From contig NZ_RCCS01000007.1 of assembly GCF_003664185.1 (NCBI RefSeq), positions 372,001 through 436,000 on the forward strand: a DNA stretch of 64,000 nt, given 5' to 3'. A program made the translations under genes and the position numbers. The notes beneath the pieces are model-generated. The model worked only from the letters and a program-made list of their open reading frames with translations, searched no databases and had not been told where the DNA came from. Source of the stretch: Tenacibaculum discolor (GTDB taxonomy: Bacteria; Bacteroidota; Bacteroidia; Flavobacteriales; Flavobacteriaceae). Positions 36,352 to 45,373 of this stretch are shown one piece after another (position 1 is the first letter of the stretch; each line of letters opens with the position of its first letter).

Positions 36352-37703
36352 TGAGAAAGGTTTTATTTTTTATAATAATGCTATTAGGTTTATATGCTTG
36401 TGTTAATGAAGTGGCATTACCAGTTACTGTTGATTTTAGTACAGAAATTGTGAACCAGGATTATACAGTTCCTGTAAAGGTGAAAATCACTAACGATACA
36501 GAAGGAGCAGATACCTATAAATGGACTTTTGAAGGAGGAGAACCCAATAGCTCGTCAAGTAGAAATCCAGGTGTTATAACGTATAATACAGAAGGAGAAT
36601 ATCTTATTACTTTAGAAGCTTCTAATAGAGATGGAAGTGTAGATGTAAAAACTCAAAAAATAACAGTTAAACCAACAGTTTTAACAAATTTTGATGTTGA
36701 AGTGTTAGAAAATAATTACTCGCCAGTTGAAGTAAAAATCACTAACAAAACAACCGGTGCGACAACTTTTGAGTGGTTTTTTGAAGGAGGAAACCCTGAA
36801 ACATCAACAGAAGAACATCCACAAAATGTAATTTTTACTACTTCAGGAGAGCATACAATAAGATTAAAGGTAAGTAATGGTGAAGAAACCTATATCCAGG
36901 AGAAAAAGATAGAAGTTGCACCTTATTTAGTAGCCAATTTTGACTATGCAGTAGCTTTTGAAGATGATGATTATCAAGTTCCTGTAAAAGTAACATTGAC
37001 TAATAAAAGTGTAAGTTCAACTAGTTATGATTGGACTTTTGAAGGAGCCACTATAACAAATAGTTCAGCAGTAAATCCAGAGATAGAAATTCAAACACCA
37101 GGAACGCATACATTACAGCTAAAAGCAAGTAATGGAAAAGAAGAGCAAGTGTTTTCAAAAACAATAACAGTATATGAAAACACCAATTTAAGAAGTTTTG
37201 AAAACGTAAAATTAGGAATTAATACAGCTCATAAAGAGAATGTTATTGGAGCTTTCTTTTCAACCAAAACAAGAAAAGTATATACGAAGAATGAAGTTAC
37301 TAATGAGACAGGAAAGGATATAGATCTTGTTTTTTTCGGATTAAATGAATCCTTTTCATATAATAAGTTTGTAAGTCCGGATCAAGCTTCAACCGTAGCT
37401 TTTTCTTCTATTCCTAATGCACAAACAACCCAATTGATTAATAATCAGGAATCGTGTAGTTGTAGTACTTCATTGTCGGTAGCAGATTTTAATAGTATGA
37501 CAAATGATGAGTTATTAGTAGGATTAACAATAGATGAAACCAACGAAGGATTAAAAGAGTTTGACGACACTATAATACCAAGAATTATACCTTTTAAAAC
37601 TTCCGATAACCGAAAAGGAGCTGTAAAAATAAAGCAGTTTGTAAAAGACGGAACAAACTCATACATAGTAGTTGATATAAAAATTCAAAAAGAAGCTAAA
37701 TAA
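36351..37703 (+). CDS. PKD-domain lipoprotein
   Basis: 450 aa. SPII signal LLGLYAC with the lipidated Cys at about 17. Three PKD domains (about 25-105, 108-190, 193-275), each with Y-x-W-x-F-E-G-G/A followed by T-Y-x-x-x-G-x-H/Y-T-I-x-L-x-A-S-N. The C-terminal 170 residues are unrecognised and contain CSCSTSLS. The ATG overlaps the SprB-type gene stop by one base, so it is probably made together with it and may anchor it at the outer membrane. Confidence 0.9.
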   Translation: MRKVLFFIIMLLGLYACVNEVALPVTVDFSTEIVNQDYTVPVKVKITNDTEGADTYKWTFEGGEPNSSSSRNPGVITYNTEGEYLITLEASNRDGSVDVKTQKITVKPTVLTNFDVEVLENNYSPVEVKITNKTTGATTFEWFFEGGNPETSTEEHPQNVIFTTSGEHTIRLKVSNGEETYIQEKKIEVAPYLVANFDYAVAFEDDDYQVPVKVTLTNKSVSSTSYDWTFEGATITNSSAVNPEIEIQTPGTHTLQLKASNGKEEQVFSKTITVYENTNLRSFENVKLGINTAHKENVIGAFFSTKTRKVYTKNEVTNETGKDIDLVFFGLNESFSYNKFVSPDQASTVAFSSIPNAQTTQLINNQESCSCSTSLSVADFNSMTNDELLVGLTIDETNEGLKEFDDTIIPRIIPFKTSDNRKGAVKIKQFVKDGTNSYIVVDIKIQKEAK

Positions 37704-37713
37704 GAAAAAGCAG

Positions 37714-40700
37714 ATGAAAATCAAGCCAAACGATAGCAATATATTTAAGAAAATAGCGATACTTTTTACTCTATTTGTAAGTACAGTACTATATTCTCAA
37801 ACCTATCCTGTACAAGTTACTCCACAGTTAATACCTCCGTATAGTTTAAAATTGTCAGACTATGCTACAACGACGAGTGAAAAATTATACACAAACATCT
37901 TATTAACCGATGTAAACGAAGTAGGGCGTAGGATACGATTAAAAATGTACATAGAAGGACAAGGGCTTTCTATTACTACACGTGATGTAATTGCAGGAGA
38001 AACACCTATATATGTTGATGGAGGAATAAATTTAAGACTCTCTAACTTAGATTTACAGGCTTATTTTCAATTAAATAATTTAGTAGGAATCACGCCAGGG
38101 CAGTACAATGCACCGTTACCGAATGGAGGATATGATTTTTGTTTTGAAGTGTATGACTATTTTACAAACAGAAAACTATCATCTAAAAGTTGTACCACAG
38201 TATATTTATTACAAAACGATCCACCTATCTTAAATTTACCGTTTAAGGATAATATTGTAAATGCAACCAATCCGCAAAACATATTATTTACGTGGACACC
38301 TCGTCATAGTAATGTAAGTAATGTACAATATGAGTTTACGTTAAAAGAATTATGGGATGTACAAAATCCGCAAGCTAACTTTTTAGCATCAGTTCCGTTT
38401 TATCAAACAAATACATATACCACAACATTACTGGTAGGACCTGAAGCTCCTCAACTACTTTCAGGAAAAATTTACGGATGGCAAGTTCGTGCTTTTGTAA
38501 GTGACGGAATTAATGAAACGGCTGTGTTTAAAAATGACGGGAAGAGTGAAATTTTTTGGTTTAAATACTTAGAAGATTGTCAATCACCAAGCTTTGTTAT
38601 TTCGCAAGCATTAACAGCAGAGTCGGTACAGGTGAATTGGCAAAGTTCAGAACATTTACGCTATAGAATTCAGTATCGTAAAAAAGGATTTGGAGATGAT
38701 GATTGGTTTGAGGTAAATAGCTATACTAACGAGGGTAAAATACGTAATTTAGAACCAGCTACTATATACGAATTTCGTGTAGGAGGAGAGTGTACTCAGT
38801 TATCAGGGTTTGCGTATTCAAATATTCAAGAATTTACCACGCCAAGTAACGATGAAGCTGCGTATTACAACTGTGGATTAACTCCGCAGATAAACATTAC
38901 AAACAAAGAGCCTTTACCAAAATTAGGTGTCAATGAAACTTTTACTGCAGGAGATTTTCCAGTAATTACACGAGAAGTTACAGGGAGTAATGGAACGTTT
39001 AGCGGTTGGGGGTATATTACCTTACCTTTCTTAGAAAACCTGAAAGAAATGATTGATGCGGCAAACATAGCTTCAGGAGGTGAGATTAACATAGGGAAAT
39101 ACACACGTATTAAGGTAGTATTTGAAAACGTTCAAGTAAATAGTAGCTATGAGCTCATAGATGGTGTGGTAGTTACTGACTATGACCCTGATTGGAAAAA
39201 CATATTGGATGCCGACGAAGTTATTGAAGATTTAGGAGACCTAGTAGATGACATCTTTAAAGAAGACGAACCAGTAGAAGAGAATTCAGATACAACCAAT
39301 AGTGAGACTACTACAGGAGAAAGCCCAACAACAGGAGATAGTACAGATAATAATTCAACACCAGACACTAATAATTCTGATACGACGGATACTACTAATA
39401 CTGATACAACTAATCAAGGAGACAATACAAGTACCGGAACAAGCAGTGGTACAGATACAACTAACAATACAGAAAGTGATACAAATACTACTAATAATTC
39501 TTCAAATAATGAAAGTGAAAATACAGTTATAGAGCATAACGGTAAGAGTTATAAAAATGGAGATACAATTGAGGTTCCTTATTCTAGAGAGCAAACAAAT
39601 TTTGCATTTTTACTAAAAAGATATCCTAAAGATGCGAAAATTAATTGGCAAGTATTAAAGTTAGGGACAAATAATACTTCTGATTTTGCAACAAATGAAA
39701 CTACACACGATAATTTAGGTATTAACATGAAAGATATTCATGTATTAGATGTGGTTGCTAATTATAATGAAGAAAAAGTTAAAGTAACAATTAAAAGAAT
39801 AGTTAAAGAATTTGAGTTTTTGGAATTGGTTGCTAAAGAAGATAAAAATGAAAAAAGAGCTGCAAAATCAGGACAAATTCTTTATTTGATAAACGAACCT
39901 TCCATCACAAAAGATTCTAAAATAATAGACTATGAAATAGAAATATCACCAAATTTAAATGAAGATATTATTTCTAAAAGTGATATTAAATGGTATTTCA
40001 ATGATAATTTAGAAGCTGAACATCAAGGAAAGAAAACCACATTTAAATGGTTGTATGAAGATACAGAAACTACTACAACAACTGTAAACGGAGGAGTTTC
40101 AAATAAAATAGATAAAAGTGTAACCGTTAAATGGGTAAATAAAGATTTTCAAAAATGGAAGTTTAGTTTAGGAAATGAAAACTTTGGCTCAAAAACAATA
40201 GAAAAAGCTTTTGAGGCTACAAAATTGATTGAAAAGTATGGAAAAAAATTAGAAAGTCTTTCTTTTATTAAAACTACACCAACATCAAGTCCAGTAGGTA
40301 TTAATTGGTTTTATGAAATTGTTCCTTTTGAAAGTATTGCTGAGAATAAAGAAGATATTGAGTCTCGTTTATATTATAGAGAAAAGAAAACCAAAGGAGG
40401 ATTTAAAGTAGGTTTAAAAGGTAAGGTTACTGTATGGAAATGGGGATTGCCTATAGATGAGTTACCCATACCTGATTGGGCAATAAAAAAGGCGAAAGAA
40501 TATATTACTGCTGAAGTAAAAATTGAAGCTAAAGCCAATGCTTTTGGAGAGGTAAAAGTAGTTAGTGAAGAGAGAAAATATGTAGAGAGTGATAAGTGGA
40601 TTGAATATAAAAAATCAATAGATCCTGCTATAATAGGTTTAGACGTTGCTTTTGGAGCAAAAGGAGAGTTTAGTTTACTTAAAAATAATGATTGGTTTGC

Positions 40701-40902
40701 TATTAGTGGTTACGCAAGTGGTGAAGCAGGAGCAGAACTTTTAAGTATTGGCTATTTTAATGGGGAATTTGGAGTATTTCCTTTAAGAAAAGGTGTGTAT
40801 TTAGATTTAAATGCAGGTGCTTATCTGAAGTTTTTAGGTAAAAAATTAGAAACTTCACCTTATTATGAAAGAATTCAATTAGTTGATCCAATAAAATTAT
40901 AG
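37714..40902 (+). CDS. FN3/TANFOR-like secreted protein with Thr/Asn-rich linker
   Basis: 1062 aa. Signal peptide (KIAILFTLFVSTVLYSQ), then a conserved N-terminal region YPVQVTPQLIPPYSLKLSDY that I associate with TANFOR-domain proteins of Bacteroidota (recollection, not checked), two FN3-like domains (about 165-285 and 290-375), a low-complexity linker of Thr, Asn, Asp, Ser and Gly (about 520-605), and an unrelated C-terminal part (about 610-1062) with YTEV-like beta strands and glycine-rich turns. Probably surface or periplasmic scaffold. Confidence 0.87.
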   Translation: MKIKPNDSNIFKKIAILFTLFVSTVLYSQTYPVQVTPQLIPPYSLKLSDYATTTSEKLYTNILLTDVNEVGRRIRLKMYIEGQGLSITTRDVIAGETPIYVDGGINLRLSNLDLQAYFQLNNLVGITPGQYNAPLPNGGYDFCFEVYDYFTNRKLSSKSCTTVYLLQNDPPILNLPFKDNIVNATNPQNILFTWTPRHSNVSNVQYEFTLKELWDVQNPQANFLASVPFYQTNTYTTTLLVGPEAPQLLSGKIYGWQVRAFVSDGINETAVFKNDGKSEIFWFKYLEDCQSPSFVISQALTAESVQVNWQSSEHLRYRIQYRKKGFGDDDWFEVNSYTNEGKIRNLEPATIYEFRVGGECTQLSGFAYSNIQEFTTPSNDEAAYYNCGLTPQINITNKEPLPKLGVNETFTAGDFPVITREVTGSNGTFSGWGYITLPFLENLKEMIDAANIASGGEINIGKYTRIKVVFENVQVNSSYELIDGVVVTDYDPDWKNILDADEVIEDLGDLVDDIFKEDEPVEENSDTTNSETTTGESPTTGDSTDNNSTPDTNNSDTTDTTNTDTTNQGDNTSTGTSSGTDTTNNTESDTNTTNNSSNNESENTVIEHNGKSYKNGDTIEVPYSREQTNFAFLLKRYPKDAKINWQVLKLGTNNTSDFATNETTHDNLGINMKDIHVLDVVANYNEEKVKVTIKRIVKEFEFLELVAKEDKNEKRAAKSGQILYLINEPSITKDSKIIDYEIEISPNLNEDIISKSDIKWYFNDNLEAEHQGKKTTFKWLYEDTETTTTTVNGGVSNKIDKSVTVKWVNKDFQKWKFSLGNENFGSKTIEKAFEATKLIEKYGKKLESLSFIKTTPTSSPVGINWFYEIVPFESIAENKEDIESRLYYREKKTKGGFKVGLKGKVTVWKWGLPIDELPIPDWAIKKAKEYITAEVKIEAKANAFGEVKVVSEERKYVESDKWIEYKKSIDPAIIGLDVAFGAKGEFSLLKNNDWFAISGYASGEAGAELLSIGYFNGEFGVFPLRKGVYLDLNAGAYLKFLGKKLETSPYYERIQLVDPIKL

Positions 40903-40905
40903 AAT

Positions 40906-41355
40906 ATGAATAAAACAATAACTTTAATAATTATAATAATAAGTTTTTTTGTATGGGTATCAGAATTTCATCATGATTTTAAACAAACTAAGTTTTTGTA
41001 TGCTCTGTATTTTGAGAGAAGTACAATTCAAAAAGATGTATTGATAGAGGAGAAACGTTATAATGTAGATGGTAATCCAACGGACTTATATTATGTTGAA
41101 GGGTGTTTAAAAAATAATAAAGTAGAAAAAATAATATCAGGTTATATGCCTTCTTTAGATAAAGATGAAAATGGTGATTTTTTGGTATGGTATTGTAATT
41201 TTAAAGATATTAGTTACATATTGACAAGAGAAAAAGAAGAAAATCAAATACCTTTTTTTTACTTTAATCCTTGGTTTCATTTTGTTTTATTGGTACTCTT
41301 CATCCCATTACTGCTTTACTATCTGAAATTAAAAATAGAAAAAAATAAAAAATAA
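40906..41355 (+). CDS. Small membrane protein with two transmembrane segments
   Basis: 149 aa. Hydrophobic segments at about residues 4-20 (TLIIIIISFFVWVSEF) and 118-141 (FHFVLLVLFIPLLLYYLKLK) enclose a ~95-residue soluble loop. The ending is Lys/Asn-rich. No family recognised. Three bases after the FN3/TANFOR-like gene and four before the next, so clearly within the operon. Confidence 0.8.
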   Translation: MNKTITLIIIIISFFVWVSEFHHDFKQTKFLYALYFERSTIQKDVLIEEKRYNVDGNPTDLYYVEGCLKNNKVEKIISGYMPSLDKDENGDFLVWYCNFKDISYILTREKEENQIPFFYFNPWFHFVLLVLFIPLLLYYLKLKIEKNKK

Positions 41356-41359
41356 AATA

Positions 41360-42574
41360 ATGAGAAAATTAATAACATCTTTATTATTAACTATAGTAAC
41401 AATTAGTTATTCGCAATTTAAAAAAGGAGAAGGTATAGCTATTCGTTTTTCAAAAGAAGTAATAGCTACTTATAAAATATACGAAACACCTTTGCGTGTA
41501 AACCAAGTAGGTTCTCAAAAAGAAATTGATTATTCTACTTATGAAGGTTTAATACAGTCTTTTTTTTCTGCTTCTAATAGAAAATGGGCATTGAGTGAAT
41601 ACTTAGATGGAAGAACTAAAATAGTTAGGGATGAAGAACACTTTGAAGCAGTTAAAAAAAATGATACATCTAAAAATTATATACAAATAGAAACTGTATA
41701 TGAGTACAATTATAATGGGAGGAATATGGCTTTTCTAAAATACTCATTTATTATGGAGAAGATACCATTTCCTATTATAGGGGTAATTTCCATAGAAAAA
41801 GTTAAAGATAGATGGTATATAAGTGATTTATTGAATCAAGAATATATGGTAAGTATTTTTTCTAATTTTGAGCCAATTGTTTTGTTAGAGTTGTTAAAAG
41901 GGGAGTCCAAAGATGATTTTATTAAAGATTTAATAAAAAGAACAAGAGGGAAAAATAAAGGCTTGGACTTTGAAAAGCTAGCAAATATTTTTAGAGGTTG
42001 GTATAAAACCAAGAATGAAGAAAGTTTATATAAAGTAAAAGATAAACGACTGATTGTTGAGGGATATAATTATCCAAAAGCGAAGCTGAGGCAAACACCA
42101 GAAGTTTTTAAAATTAAAACAGAACAAGATTTTATATTAGAGAAATCTTTTTTTTCAGAATATTTATCAAGTGATAATAAGCTAGTTTCTAACGAGAAGA
42201 CAAAGAAAAGGTATGAAGGAAAACCTGAGTTTAATTTAATAGATAAAGACATTACAACATTAATTTCAAAATTTACATTTGAAGATAATAACAATACATA
42301 CAGTATAATTAAGTATAGTAGAAATAATATTAATAAAGCCATTCTATATAAGAAAGATAGTAATGGTTATGTTGAGATTAATGATAGGTTTACTAACTGG
42401 GTAAGTTTATTTGAAAATATTAAGCCACAATTACTTTATGACTTATATGAAAACAACAAACTTATTGAATTAAAAAGAGAGGTTTTAGATAAGAATAAAG
42501 TATTGAATTTAGATAAACTGGCACCAGTTATAAAGGAGAATAGATCTTCATTAGCTAAATACTTAGATGAGTAA
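41360..42574 (+). CDS. Hypothetical secreted protein (404 aa)
   Basis: Signal peptide MRKLITSLLLTIVTISYSQ, then a mixed alpha/beta body rich in Lys and Glu, with no repeat, cysteine pattern or motif that I can name. Paired with the preceding two-TM protein by a four-base gap. Very low GC, like its neighbours. Confidence 0.8.
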   Translation: MRKLITSLLLTIVTISYSQFKKGEGIAIRFSKEVIATYKIYETPLRVNQVGSQKEIDYSTYEGLIQSFFSASNRKWALSEYLDGRTKIVRDEEHFEAVKKNDTSKNYIQIETVYEYNYNGRNMAFLKYSFIMEKIPFPIIGVISIEKVKDRWYISDLLNQEYMVSIFSNFEPIVLLELLKGESKDDFIKDLIKRTRGKNKGLDFEKLANIFRGWYKTKNEESLYKVKDKRLIVEGYNYPKAKLRQTPEVFKIKTEQDFILEKSFFSEYLSSDNKLVSNEKTKKRYEGKPEFNLIDKDITTLISKFTFEDNNNTYSIIKYSRNNINKAILYKKDSNGYVEINDRFTNWVSLFENIKPQLLYDLYENNKLIELKREVLDKNKVLNLDKLAPVIKENRSSLAKYLDE

Positions 42575-42589
42575 CTGCTGTAAATTGCT

Positions 42590-43954
42590 GTGAAAAAGAA
42601 ACTACTACATATAATTTTTTTACTGTGCAGTGTGCTTAGTTTTAGTCAACATACTTATTTATTTAAGTATAAGGCTTCTTTTTCATCTGCCGTAACTAGT
42701 AATGCCTTGTATTTTGAAAATACCATAACTACTAATGCAGGGGAGTTGTTTAGTGTAAACTTAACTAGGCCATCAGTTGTAAACATCGATGAGTTTAAAA
42801 TAGTAACTTTTACAGAAGAAATAACTACGGTAAACTCAAAAGGAAGGTTTTCACCTGGTTTTGTAGTTGGTTGTAATAATGTAACTAATAATTCAGATTC
42901 CATGAGTTTTGATGGTTGTATGCTGGGAGCACAACTAATTACAGCAACATTTTCACCAATAGGTTGTTTGAATAAAAGTATTGAGGAGTTTAAATTAATT
43001 AAAATAGAAGATTTTAAAACCATAAATAATTACGGAGTTACAGGAAACGAGTTAAAATCTTGTGAACCAAAAAGCTTAAATATTTCTACACATTGTTCAT
43101 ATTATGCTTTAGAGTATAAAATACCAAGTAATCCAAATTGGGAGGAATTATTACCATATGGAAATAATCCAAGTATAGTTGAAATATCACAATCAGACTT
43201 TGCGGGGTTAAAAGTAGGAGAAAACCTTCAAATAAGAGTTCGATACACTTCATTAAAAGGCGAAACAAACACCAATGCATACTCAGGCACTTTAAGTTAT
43301 AAAGTAGTAGGGTGTTCTCCACAACTACAAAAACCAGTAGTAACTCAAAAAACAAGCTGTAGCTATAAAAATGATGGAGGTTTTACTTTAAATTTTAATA
43401 GAAATTTAAACTCAGAAGAAGAGTTGGTAATGACGTTATATGATGGTACAGATGACAGTGTATTGTTTGGACAAGAATATACATCAACCTTAACCAATAA
43501 TTCTGGAGTTTATAGTTATACCTGGGCAGAACCTTTAGATGCTGGAAGTTATAGAATAAAGTTTCAAACACACACAGGTTCAGGAGGAATAGATGATGCA
43601 GACGATACATGGAAAAGCCTTGAGTTTTCTGATCCATTCACTATTGCTCCAGCAACAGCGGTTGATTTCCAAGTAACAGGCTCAGCAGATCAAAATTGTT
43701 TTACGGTTAATGATGGGTATATAGATATTAGTGCGACAGGAGAAAGTAGTAGAACATTTTTATACCAACTAAAAAAAGATAATGTAATACAAATTTTTAA
43801 TGGTACGAATTGGGTTAATTATACAGGAAATAATGCTGATAATGAAACATGGTTTCCGTTTACCAATGCAAAGACAACAAGAATAAGTAAGTTAAATAAA
43901 GGAGCGTACAGCGTAAAAGTTAGAGATTCACAAGGGTGTTTAGCAAAACAATAA
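42590..43954 (+). CDS. Secreted protein ending in a SprB-like module (paralogue 3 of 4)
   Basis: 454 aa from a GTG start that begins the signal peptide MKKKLLHIIFLLCSVLSFSQ. N-terminal beta domain with several Cys; from about residue 240 the shared module CSPQLQKPVVTQKTSCSYK, the strand Y-T-W-A-E-P-L-D-A-G-S-Y-R-I-K-F-Q-T, and a terminal SprB-like repeat ending YSVKVRDSQGCLAKQ. The last 291 bases are almost identical to the end of the next gene. Confidence 0.87.
   Translation: MKKKLLHIIFLLCSVLSFSQHTYLFKYKASFSSAVTSNALYFENTITTNAGELFSVNLTRPSVVNIDEFKIVTFTEEITTVNSKGRFSPGFVVGCNNVTNNSDSMSFDGCMLGAQLITATFSPIGCLNKSIEEFKLIKIEDFKTINNYGVTGNELKSCEPKSLNISTHCSYYALEYKIPSNPNWEELLPYGNNPSIVEISQSDFAGLKVGENLQIRVRYTSLKGETNTNAYSGTLSYKVVGCSPQLQKPVVTQKTSCSYKNDGGFTLNFNRNLNSEEELVMTLYDGTDDSVLFGQEYTSTLTNNSGVYSYTWAEPLDAGSYRIKFQTHTGSGGIDDADDTWKSLEFSDPFTIAPATAVDFQVTGSADQNCFTVNDGYIDISATGESSRTFLYQLKKDNVIQIFNGTNWVNYTGNNADNETWFPFTNAKTTRISKLNKGAYSVKVRDSQGCLAKQ
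43661..43951 (+). repeat. 291-bp direct repeat, copy 1 (end of paralogue 3)
   Basis: Starts GTTGATTTCCAAGTAACAGG and runs to the stop region of the gene. Copy 2 at 45058-45348 has the same length and by eye only about 15-25 substitutions. Both copies encode the same terminal SprB-like repeat in frame. Confidence 0.85.
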
Positions 43955-43965
43955 GGAAGAGAAAA

Positions 43966-45354
43966 ATGAAAAAGGGGTTATTTATACTACTATTTTTTTA
44001 TAGTTTTTTGGGGTTTGGGCAAGAATTGTATGAAAAAATAAAAGTAAAAATAATAGAATACGGTATACACGATGATGATGTTTTAAACATTGTTCAATTC
44101 AATCAATATATCGATTTTACAAAGCCAATGACAATGACTTATACAGGTGCAGCTGCAGGAACAAGTTCAATAGAAACGACTGACACTACCTGGTATCTTA
44201 AAGATAATGATGAAGATGGGTTTCCTGATGGAATTGGATTTGAACAAATACAGACATATACTGATGATATCAATAGTGGTGGAGGTAGCCCAGAATTTAT
44301 AGATTTTAAAATGACAGATTTTAAAGAGTTTAATAAAGACTTATTCTGTAATGGATATTTAACGTTTCATTTGGTTAAAGGAGATGCTGAAGCATATTAT
44401 AAACTTTTGTTTGAGCCTTTAATAACAATTAATCAATCTTCAGTTCAAAATGATATAGCTTGTAATGATGTAGTTATTAATACTAATGAAGTTAGTCAAG
44501 GTTTTTCAAATAATAGCTATATATGGCAATATCATTTAGGAGATAGTAATTGGATTAATTTTCCAAATTCTTATCAAGGAAATAGTTCATTAACTGTAAA
44601 TTCCTCTTTTTTTAATAATTATTTAGGGAATGTTTTTATACAAGTTAGTTCGTGTTCATTGGTGTCTAATACAGTTACATATAATGTTATTTCTTGTTCT
44701 CCCCAATTACAAAAACCAGTGGTAACCCAAAAAACAAGTTGTAATTATAAAGCAGATGGAAGCTTAACTTTAGACTTTAAAAGAGATTTACACACAACAG
44801 AAAAGTTGGCAGTTATTATATATCAACAGAACACAGAATCTGGAGAGTACGATGTTATTTTAGATCAAAAACTTGATATAGAATCTCTAGAGAAAATAAA
44901 CGAAACTACCTATAGGTATCGATGGGTAAACAATTTACCTCATGGAACTTACAAACTTAAATATCAAACAGGAAAAAAAGGAGTTGGAATAAATCCCGAA
45001 GACATTTCTTGGTCAAATTTAGTTCCTGTAGAGTTTATTATTGAAGAAACAGCAAAAGTTGATTTCCAAGTAACAGGATCAGCAGATCAAAATTGTTTTA
45101 TGGAGAATGATGGGTATATAGATATTAGTGCGACAGGAGAAAGTAGTAGAACATTTTTATACCAACTAAAAAAAGATGATGTAATACAAGTTTTTAATGG
45201 CACGAATTGGGTTAATTATACAGGAAATAATGTTGATAATGAAACATGGTTTCCGTTTACGAATGCAAAGACAACAAGAATAAGTAATTTAAATAAAGGG
45301 GCATACAACGTAAAAGTTAAAGACTCAGAAGAGTGTTTAGCAAAACAGTTATAA
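43966..45354 (+). CDS. Secreted protein ending in a SprB-like module (paralogue 4 of 4)
   Basis: 462 aa. ATG 43966 is chosen because it opens the signal peptide MKKGLFILLFFYSFLGFGQ; a longer frame from a GTG at 43936 would overlap the previous gene and put a basic extension before it. N-terminal region contains YLKDNDEDGFPDGIG, an Asp-rich calcium-binding-like loop. Then CSPQLQKPVVTQKTSCNYK and the terminal repeat ending YNVKVKDSEECLAKQL, nearly identical to paralogue 3. Confidence 0.87.
   Translation: MKKGLFILLFFYSFLGFGQELYEKIKVKIIEYGIHDDDVLNIVQFNQYIDFTKPMTMTYTGAAAGTSSIETTDTTWYLKDNDEDGFPDGIGFEQIQTYTDDINSGGGSPEFIDFKMTDFKEFNKDLFCNGYLTFHLVKGDAEAYYKLLFEPLITINQSSVQNDIACNDVVINTNEVSQGFSNNSYIWQYHLGDSNWINFPNSYQGNSSLTVNSSFFNNYLGNVFIQVSSCSLVSNTVTYNVISCSPQLQKPVVTQKTSCNYKADGSLTLDFKRDLHTTEKLAVIIYQQNTESGEYDVILDQKLDIESLEKINETTYRYRWVNNLPHGTYKLKYQTGKKGVGINPEDISWSNLVPVEFIIEETAKVDFQVTGSADQNCFMENDGYIDISATGESSRTFLYQLKKDDVIQVFNGTNWVNYTGNNVDNETWFPFTNAKTTRISNLNKGAYNVKVKDSEECLAKQL
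45058..45348 (+). repeat. 291-bp direct repeat, copy 2 (end of paralogue 4)
   Basis: Matches 43661-43951 over its full length without gaps. The similarity drops sharply upstream except for the short CSPQLQKPVVTQKTSC segment, so the terminal repeat was duplicated recently or is kept similar by gene conversion. Confidence 0.85.
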
Positions 45355-45373
45355 AAAAGAAAAGAATATTTTA

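Noticed and set aside
39302-39532. Plus-strand frame rich in Ile/Leu/Gln inside the Thr/Asn linker
   Set aside because: It is the frame-shifted reading of the low-complexity linker codons of the TANFOR-like gene.
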